A DNA stretch of 64,000 nt from Scatosoma sp045632265 (GTDB lineage Bacteria > Bacillota > Clostridia > Christensenellales > Borkfalkiaceae): contig JAZQWG010000001.1 in assembly GCA_045632265.1 (NCBI GenBank), forward strand, positions 1-64,000, read 5' to 3'. How positions within the stretch are numbered: position 1 is the first letter of the stretch; every line of letters starts with the position of its first letter. A program made the position numbers and the translations under genes. The notes beneath the pieces are model-generated. The model had not been told where the DNA came from, searched no databases, and saw nothing but the letters and a program-made list of their open reading frames with translations. This document shows, piece by piece, positions 59,211-64,000 of this stretch.

Positions 59211-59771
59211 TCAACGCGTACATGCCACCCCCTTTTTCTCTTTCCATCTTTGGATAATCTCTACAATTTTGCTCTTATAAACGACGTTTTCACCCGTTGG
59301 GGAAGCAAAACACAAGGGCGGATACACCACGCACCACCAGTTATCCCCGTTTCCACTGCCAAGGCGCACAATCAGCGCCGAGTACTCGCCTTGAGGCAAT
59401 TCCACCCCGTCGTACACACGGCTTGGAAAGTTTTCCACGCAAATTTCCGCACTTGCGCCGTAATCAAAGCCGTTTGCCTTTAACACGCCCGTCGCCACGT
59501 TTTCCACCCCGTTAAGGCACTTTTTTACGCACGTAAGCGCATCTTGCTTGTTTTCACACGAAGCGATGATAGGCGTTAAATATTCCACAACGCTATCCCG
59601 CACTTTATATTTCACGGCTTGCGCACTTTCTTCGTTGGAATCCGCGCGAATATGGATACGCAAAAACTCGGACGTGTCCGCTTGCGCCTTTGTATTCAGC
59701 GTGCCAACGAAACCAACCGCCGCTAAACTTATTATGATTGACAAAAGAAAAAATATACAAACTTTTCTCAT
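59211..59771 (-). CDS. spoIIR: Stage II sporulation protein R
   Basis: A 186-residue exported signalling protein that triggers SpoIIGA to process pro-sigma-E in the mother cell. After a signal peptide it has LRIHIRADSNEESAQAVKYKVRDSVVEYLTP and the late DGVELPQGEYSALIVRLGSGNGDNWWCVVYPPLCF, both hallmarks of SpoIIR. It lies just upstream of sleB-ypeB in the same direction. The start at 59771 follows GGAGG. A GTATA at about 59832 could be part of a forespore sigma promoter, but the -10 is unclear. Confidence 0.93.
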   Translation of the reverse strand: MRKVCIFFLLSIIISLAAVGFVGTLNTKAQADTSEFLRIHIRADSNEESAQAVKYKVRDSVVEYLTPIIASCENKQDALTCVKKCLNGVENVATGVLKANGFDYGASAEICVENFPSRVYDGVELPQGEYSALIVRLGSGNGDNWWCVVYPPLCFASPTGENVVYKSKIVEIIQRWKEKKGVACTR

Positions 59772-59854
59772 AAAAAAATAACCTCCGTGTAGATACACGA
59801 AAGTTATTGACTGCTTTATTTGATTTTATACGTTGTTTTACGGGATAGGATTTA

Positions 59855-60358
59855 TCACTTCGCATCCGCCCAGCTGTGCTCGTGCAATTCCCCTTCTTCC
59901 AAAAGGTTGGGATAATCGTTTTGACGGAGCGCTTCGTACAAAGCAACCGCCACCGAGTTGCTTAAATTGAGCGAACGAGCCTCGGAAAACATAGGAATAC
60001 GCAAGCACGTTTCTTCGTTTTGCATTAAAAGTTCTTCGGGAAGCCCTCTCGTTTCCTTGCCAAACACAAGAAAATCGCCGTCTTTGAACGATACGTCGCT
60101 GTGTCTATGTCTGCCCTTCGTCGTAAAGAAGAAAAAGCGGCTTTCGGGGTATTTTGCTTGAAGCTCGACAAAACTATCGTAATAGGAAATATCGACAAGG
60201 TGCCAATAATCCAAGCCCGCGCGTTTCAAATATTTATCACTCACTTCAAAGCCAAGCGGCTTAATCATGTGCAAATGCGTGCCGGTTGCGGCGCACGTAC
60301 GCGCGATATTGCCCGCATTTTGCGGAATTTCAGGCTCTACCAAAACGATATGGAACAT
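59855..60358 (-). CDS. trmL: tRNA (cytidine(34)-2'-O)-methyltransferase TrmL
   Basis: A 167-residue SPOUT methyltransferase that modifies the wobble base of leucine tRNAs. It has VLVEPEIPQNAGNIARTCAATG, LVFGKETRGLPEELL and LRIPMFSEARSLNLSNSVAVALYEALRQ forming the knotted SAM site. Divergent from rubrerythrin. Confidence 0.95.
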   Translation of the reverse strand: MFHIVLVEPEIPQNAGNIARTCAATGTHLHMIKPLGFEVSDKYLKRAGLDYWHLVDISYYDSFVELQAKYPESRFFFFTTKGRHRHSDVSFKDGDFLVFGKETRGLPEELLMQNEETCLRIPMFSEARSLNLSNSVAVALYEALRQNDYPNLLEEGELHEHSWADAK

Positions 60359-60408
60359 CTTATCTTCTTCCTTTATTTATATATTTACGCCCCGTTGTGG
60401 GCATATTT

Positions 60409-60437
60409 ATTGTAGCAAAAACACCCACGCAAGGCAA
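60409..60437 (-). promoter_or_regulatory. Promoter of trmL
   Basis: TTGCCT (60437-60432), 17 bases, TACAAT (60414-60409). Confidence 0.75.
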
Positions 60438-60535
60438 GCAATTTGCCATAGTTTTCTAATTTTTGCCCGCATAATCCGCTACTTTGCAAGCCATACTGCT
60501 TATAGAGGCAACTCCTCGAAAGGAAATGTTTATTT

Positions 60536-61135
60536 ATGCAATTTGAAAAAACGGAAACTTATAAAAACCTTGCCCGTTCTTTTGCGGGCGAATGTCAAGC
60601 GGGCATGCGTTATCAAATGATTGCCAAGCTTGCCATGCAAGAAAAATTGAAAACGCTTTCGGATACAATTAAGACGGTTGCGAAAAACGAAACGTTGCAC
60701 GCTACGCAATTTTTCAACAAGATAATTGAAAAGACGGGTAGTCGTGACAACATTGATTTTGATGCGGGTTATCCCTTTCACGCAGGTACGCTTGCGGAAG
60801 GCTTAAAATTCGCCGCTATGGACGAGAAAAGCGAAGCGGAAGAGATTTATCCAAGTTTTGCCGCTATCGCCCAAAAAGAAGGCTTTGAAGACGTAGCCGC
60901 ACTTTATAAAATGGTTGCGGACGTTGAGAAACAACACAAAATTCTCTTTCAATACCTTTGCGACGGATTGCAAAACGGCACCCTTTACAAGGCGGAATCG
61001 CCCATGCTTTGGATTTGTAGCGAGTGCGGATATATGCACGTAGCGGAAGAAGCTTGGAAGGTTTGTCCCCTTTGTAAATCGGGACAAGGGTACGTGGAAT
61101 TACACTTGCCCTTTGAGGGAATTAAAAATAAGTAA
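60536..61135 (+). CDS. rbr: Rubrerythrin
   Basis: A 199-residue peroxide reductase of anaerobes. The ferritin-like four-helix domain supplies carboxylate/His ligands (SFAGECQAGMRYQMIAKLA, KNETLHATQFF, EAEEIYPSFAAIA, VADVEKQHKILFQYL). A C-terminal rubredoxin-like knuckle is ICSECGYMHVAEEAWKVCPLCK. A nearby Fur/PerR-family gene is a possible regulator. A ribosome binding site (GAAAGGAAA) precedes the start. Confidence 0.95.
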   Translation: MQFEKTETYKNLARSFAGECQAGMRYQMIAKLAMQEKLKTLSDTIKTVAKNETLHATQFFNKIIEKTGSRDNIDFDAGYPFHAGTLAEGLKFAAMDEKSEAEEIYPSFAAIAQKEGFEDVAALYKMVADVEKQHKILFQYLCDGLQNGTLYKAESPMLWICSECGYMHVAEEAWKVCPLCKSGQGYVELHLPFEGIKNK

Positions 61136-61199
61136 AGGGCATAGATAAACACCCCCTTTTGAGGGGATTGCCCCAAATAAAGGAGTGAAAGTAAAGAAT

Positions 61200-61325
61200 A
61201 TGAAAAACAAACAAAATCAATCGAAAATCAAAAACTGTGGCAGCAAAAACTGCGACAAAAACGCAAAACAAAACAACGATAACAAGCAAAACCACGGTTA
61301 TAACCATGGCGGCAACAACGACTAA
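61200..61325 (+). CDS. 41-residue Asn/Lys-rich small protein
   Basis: The frame begins MKNKQNQSKIKNCGSKNCDK and ends GYNHGGNND. Very high Asn, Lys and Gln with two Cys in an NCGSKNCDKN segment resembles small hydrophilic proteins of spore-formers whose role is not known to me. AAGGAG lies about 13 bases upstream; an in-frame GTG at 61185 sits too close to that site. It overlaps the next small ORF. Confidence 0.5.
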   Translation: MKNKQNQSKIKNCGSKNCDKNAKQNNDNKQNHGYNHGGNND

Positions 61326-61470
61326 AAAGCCGCCTAAAGGCGACCTTGCCCCCACCAAACGAGCTTTGGACGTGTATAACCCACCGTCAAACACGGACGT
61401 GGACGGAAGTTATACGGGCAAGCCGAAAAATAAAAAGGAAACGCCCGTGCAAGACGCGGACGATTTGTAA
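61306..61470 (+). CDS. 54-residue small conserved-looking protein
   Basis: The frame reads TTKKPPKGDLAPTKRALDVY, NPPSNTDVDGSYTGKPKNKK and ends PVQDADDL. The D-V-x-G-S-Y-T-G...P-V-Q-D-A-D-D-L pattern looks like a recurring small protein of Clostridia, but I cannot name a function. It starts inside the end of the preceding small ORF in another frame and lacks its own ribosome binding site, so translation is probably coupled. A strong terminator follows. Confidence 0.55.
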   Translation: MAATTTKKPPKGDLAPTKRALDVYNPPSNTDVDGSYTGKPKNKKETPVQDADDL

Positions 61471-61476
61471 ACAAAA

Positions 61477-61519
61477 AACTCCCTTAATCGGCAAATGCCG
61501 TTTAGGGGAGTTTGTCTTT
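61477..61519 (+). terminator. Terminator of the small-protein genes
   Basis: AACTCCCTTAATCGGC pairs with GCCGTTTAGGGGAGTT around AAAT and continues TGTCTTT. Confidence 0.85.
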
Positions 61520-61534
61520 ACTTTTTAGGATAGA

Positions 61535-62068
61535 TTAGAAATCGTCGTCCCTTCTCTTTCTTCTCGAACCGCTCTTGGGCGTGGGTGCGTCGTCATCGTC
61601 GAAATCGTCGTCGTCATCATCGTCGTCATCGTCGTCCATATTATAATAATCGTCCGCCGAAACGTATTCAAAGTCGTCTTCCACCGATTCAACTTCCTCT
61701 TCTTCTTCCTCTTCTTCCTCTTCTTCGTCTTCAAATTCGGAATCGGGAATACCAAGGTCTACGTCGTCTTCTTCGTCGTCCAAGTAGCTACGCCACGAAG
61801 CGTCTTCCTTGTCTTCGTCTTCTTCCGTTTCCTCTTCCTCGTATTGCGATTTCTTCTTACATTCTTCGCACATCTTTTCGCCGTACGCCATGTAGTTTTC
61901 ACCGCAAACAGGGCAAAGTTCCATTTCTTCCGCCGCTTCTTCCGCTTCGATATCGTCGGAGAAGGTCTTTTCGCCATGCAACTCTTTTACGCAAACTTCG
62001 CAAAACTCTTGTTCGTCCGCGTCAATAAAGTTCAATTCACATCTGGGACATATCACGTATCTTGCCAT
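61535..62068 (-). CDS. Zinc-ribbon protein with poly-acidic C-terminus
   Basis: A 177-residue protein. Two zinc-ribbon-like pairs at the N-terminus (YVICPRCELNFIDADEQEFC and LCPVCGENYMAYGEKMCEEC) are followed by about 110 residues dominated by Asp and Glu, including a run of nine Asp and a run of ten Glu, and a short basic end (GSRRKRRDDDF). The acidic tail is probably disordered and could bind basic proteins or metal. Function unknown. The start at 62068 follows GAGGAA. Confidence 0.7.
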   Translation of the reverse strand: MARYVICPRCELNFIDADEQEFCEVCVKELHGEKTFSDDIEAEEAAEEMELCPVCGENYMAYGEKMCEECKKKSQYEEEETEEDEDKEDASWRSYLDDEEDDVDLGIPDSEFEDEEEEEEEEEEEVESVEDDFEYVSADDYYNMDDDDDDDDDDDFDDDDAPTPKSGSRRKRRDDDF

Positions 62069-62111
62069 AATTTTCTTCCTCATCATTTTCCTTATTTGGT
62101 AGGACTGCTAT

Positions 62112-62140
62112 ATTATATTAAGAAATAAGAAATTTGTAAA
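62112..62140 (-). promoter_or_regulatory. Promoter of the zinc-ribbon gene
   Basis: TTTACA (62140-62135), 17 bases, TATAAT (62117-62112). Confidence 0.8.
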
Positions 62141-62193
62141 CCGTTTTTTACTGCCTTTTCGCAATTTTTTATAAGTTTTTTCAATTTTTTTCA

Positions 62194-62226
62194 AAAAAAG
62201 GCCGCACCGTTAGGGTGCGACCTTTC
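62194..62226 (-). terminator. Terminator of the membrane-anchored protein gene
   Basis: AAAGGTCGCACC pairs with GGTGCGGCCTTT and is followed by seven T on the minus strand. Confidence 0.85.
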
Positions 62227-62240
62227 AATCGTTTTTATTC

Positions 62241-64000
62241 TTATTCTTCTACGCTTTCTTCTTTGGCGGTTTCTTCCGCTTCGTCGTCAGCATATACGTC
62301 GATGGATTTGTCGTCCGTCGTGTCAATCTTCTTGCGCTTGTAAGCATTTACGGTTGCTTCCGCTTCCGCTTTCTTTTGTTGTTTCTTCTTAAGCATGATT
62401 GCCGTGACAACAGCGCCCGCTGCAACTACGCCGATAGCGCAACCGATGAGAAGCCACTTAAGCCATGCTTTCATGCCGTTTTCTTCTTCCTCTTCTTCTT
62501 CAACGTACTTGCGAAGAACGTTCGTCCATGCTTCGTCCATAGCTTCTTTATCAGCGGCGGACGTAGGACCTACTTGTGCCAACAAGTTGCTTTCCATCTT
62601 GCCATAGAATGCGCCGTCAGCTGCGAACATCTTCACGAATTCGTCAAACTTTTCGCCCTTCGATTTGCTGTATTGATCACGGTATTCCTCGAAGATTGCC
62701 GTGCTACCCGTGCGATAGTAGTATTCCATCGCCTTTTGCAAATCGGAATACGAAGAATATTTAGCGATTTCGTCTTGAACTTCTTTATACGTTTCGTTAG
62801 CCGCTTCGATTTGTTCTACCGTGCCCATCTTGGTTGCATAGATATAATCGAACGTCGCATCGCCAAACGATTGTGCGTTGGAGAACAATACCGTGTCGCC
62901 GAAGAATTCGGGGTTGTACCAGTCAGCGTTGAACACGAGATAGTCAAGGGAAACAACTTGGTATTCCTTGCTTGCGTGCAACGTGTTGTAATCGTCTTCT
63001 TCGCCGCCGTAGTTTACTCTCGAAAGGGAACAGCCGTTGCCGTTATCCGCATAGAAATAAACTTCTTCGTTGTCTCTATCAAGTTTCCAAAGGGTGGGCG
63101 TACCTACGCCTTGCGCGATACGTACGGGAGCGATTTCGCCGTTTACGGGATCGTAGCCAGCCTTATAAAGGTTGCTGTTTGCAACGTAGATATAATATTG
63201 AACGTTGCCTTTCGTGTAGTAAAGCGCTGCGCCCGTTGCTGCGTTCGTCGTCTTCAATGCAACGACGTTGTTTTCCACCGTGTTGTTGCCCGTAATCGAG
63301 CTCCAGCCTGCCGCCTTAACGGTTGCATCGGAAAGGTAGTACAACTTGTTGTCCACGCCGTCCGAATCGGTTTTTGCGCCTACTGCTTGACGGGTGAAGT
63401 ACAACGTGCCGTTTTGATAGCAGTCTTCGCCGAGCGTATAGGTGTAGCCGTCGTATTCATAGCTCGTGCCTACGATGCTTGCCTTGTTTTCCCAGTTGTA
63501 TTGCGTTTGGGGAATATAGTCCGCGCTGCCGATACCGTCCAAAACAAGCGTACCAAGGTTGACGTACGGATAGGTGGAATAATCACTCAAATTATAAGGT
63601 TCTTCCGTCTTGTTTTCCTTCGCTTGTTTGTTGGCTTCTTCCATGTCAGCTTTGTTGAAGGAATATTCTTTTACCTTTTCGCCCTTAGCGTTGTAAACGG
63701 TGTATTTCGCATCGTCCTTGTTTGCTTGCGCCGTTGCGCCTGCGTTTACACAGTAAACTTGGTCGTAGCTTTGTGCCGAGCCGTCTTCCGCCGTTACGCT
63801 CATCGTATAGTAAACGTTGGGGTTTTCGGGGTTTTCAGCATCGAAGAAGAACGCCGATTTTACGCCCGAAGCAAGCGTGTGGATAGCTTTCGTTTCGGTG
63901 TTTACCGATTTCAAAGCGCCGCCTTCTTCATACAAGCAGTAAACTACGCCGTTTTCTTGAACGAAACGATAGCGGCTTGCATTGTCTTCCAAACGAAGGA
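62241..64000 (-). CDS. Membrane-anchored beta-propeller-like protein (5' end outside window)
   Basis: The last 585 or so residues are visible; the frame runs off the right edge. The first two thirds alternate short strands of the kind RYRFVQENGVVYCLYEEGG...VNTETKAIHTLASGV...GNVQYYIYVANSNLYKAGYD, resembling DUF5050-type propeller repeats. A helical region follows, then a transmembrane segment (WLKWLLIGCAIGVVAAGAVV) and a Lys-rich cytoplasmic tail of about 50 residues. Probably an extracytoplasmic sensor or structural protein anchored at its C-terminus. The apparent TTG start at 63992 is not the true start. Confidence 0.6.
   Translation of the reverse strand, partial: LRLEDNASRYRFVQENGVVYCLYEEGGALKSVNTETKAIHTLASGVKSAFFFDAENPENPNVYYTMSVTAEDGSAQSYDQVYCVNAGATAQANKDDAKYTVYNAKGEKVKEYSFNKADMEEANKQAKENKTEEPYNLSDYSTYPYVNLGTLVLDGIGSADYIPQTQYNWENKASIVGTSYEYDGYTYTLGEDCYQNGTLYFTRQAVGAKTDSDGVDNKLYYLSDATVKAAGWSSITGNNTVENNVVALKTTNAATGAALYYTKGNVQYYIYVANSNLYKAGYDPVNGEIAPVRIAQGVGTPTLWKLDRDNEEVYFYADNGNGCSLSRVNYGGEEDDYNTLHASKEYQVVSLDYLVFNADWYNPEFFGDTVLFSNAQSFGDATFDYIYATKMGTVEQIEAANETYKEVQDEIAKYSSYSDLQKAMEYYYRTGSTAIFEEYRDQYSKSKGEKFDEFVKMFAADGAFYGKMESNLLAQVGPTSAADKEAMDEAWTNVLRKYVEEEEEEENGMKAWLKWLLIGCAIGVVAAGAVVTAIMLKKKQQKKAEAEATVNAYKRKKIDTTDDKSIDVYADDEAEETAKEESVEE

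Noticed and set aside
62241..63992. Complete gene starting at the TTG at 63992
   Set aside because: The frame stays open to the window edge, there is no ribosome binding site or signal peptide, and the propeller-like repeats begin abruptly, so the gene continues outside the window.

Overview
The window looks like chromosome of a spore-forming, monoderm member of the Clostridia, probably an uncultured gut lineage. This rests on classical -35/-10 promoters and strong AGGAGG-type ribosome binding sites, lipobox lipoproteins, sporulation and germination genes (spoIIR, sleB, ypeB), and Firmicutes-type gene order (ylxM-ffh-rpsP-khpA-rimM; rpsB-tsf-pyrH-frr-uppS-cdsA-dxr-rseP). The taxonomic placement is inference from these traits.

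Layout. 1-136: truncated end of an IS3-type insertion sequence. 0.2-1.4 kb: a class-II cobalamin riboswitch controlling a DUF4430 lipoprotein and an ECF S component. 1.5-4.7 kb: an AraC regulator divergent from a glycyl radical enzyme. 5-8.2 kb: mnmA, a SecB-like protein, tRNA-Arg, a Val-Gly-Cys-Leu tRNA operon, and tandem repeats that copy the tRNA-Leu 3' end. 8.5-12 kb: a Cys-rich surface protein, an acyltransferase and a frameshifted POLLUX-type channel. 12.2-14.9 kb: amino-acid ABC transporter plus a TrpR-like regulator. 15-19.4 kb: a nucleotidase-kinase fusion, a purine riboswitch with an FAD dehydrogenase, and a TetR/CDF metal-efflux pair with visible operators. 19.4-25.8 kb: housekeeping genes (ywaF-like, flavodoxin-like, mutY, htrA, HD hydrolase, TPP riboswitch-thiT). 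25.8-37 kb: the ribosome, SRP, isoprenoid and lipid core.

37-56 kb is the accessory part. A modular lipoprotein is followed by a seven-gene minus-strand glycan locus: solute-binding protein, GH110-like beta-helix lipoprotein, secreted CBM-like protein, Gfo/Idh oxidoreductase, two LplB/LplC-type permeases and an N-acetylhexosamine 1-kinase (NahK). A divergent AraC regulator with a seemingly leaderless mRNA flanks it. The likely flow is: surface trimming of alpha-galactosyl or HexNAc-containing host-type glycan, capture and import, then phosphorylation of released GlcNAc/GalNAc. An HNH protein, tRNA-Gly and a GH78 rhamnosidase follow.

56-64 kb: a Fur/PerR regulator, ypeB with a long basic extension, sleB, spoIIR, trmL, rubrerythrin, two tiny ORFs, an acidic zinc-ribbon protein and the 3' part of a membrane-anchored beta-propeller-like protein.

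The least-explained structures are: (i) a palindromic repeat family next to three separate tRNA loci, with ends resembling the neighbouring tRNA T-arm; (ii) hairpin repeats in the ffh-rpsP spacer; (iii) a 19-nt motif repeated in minus-strand leaders; (iv) the HAD-guanylate-kinase fusion; and (v) the NahK/GH110-like locus. All calls are from reading the sequence; no database search was run.
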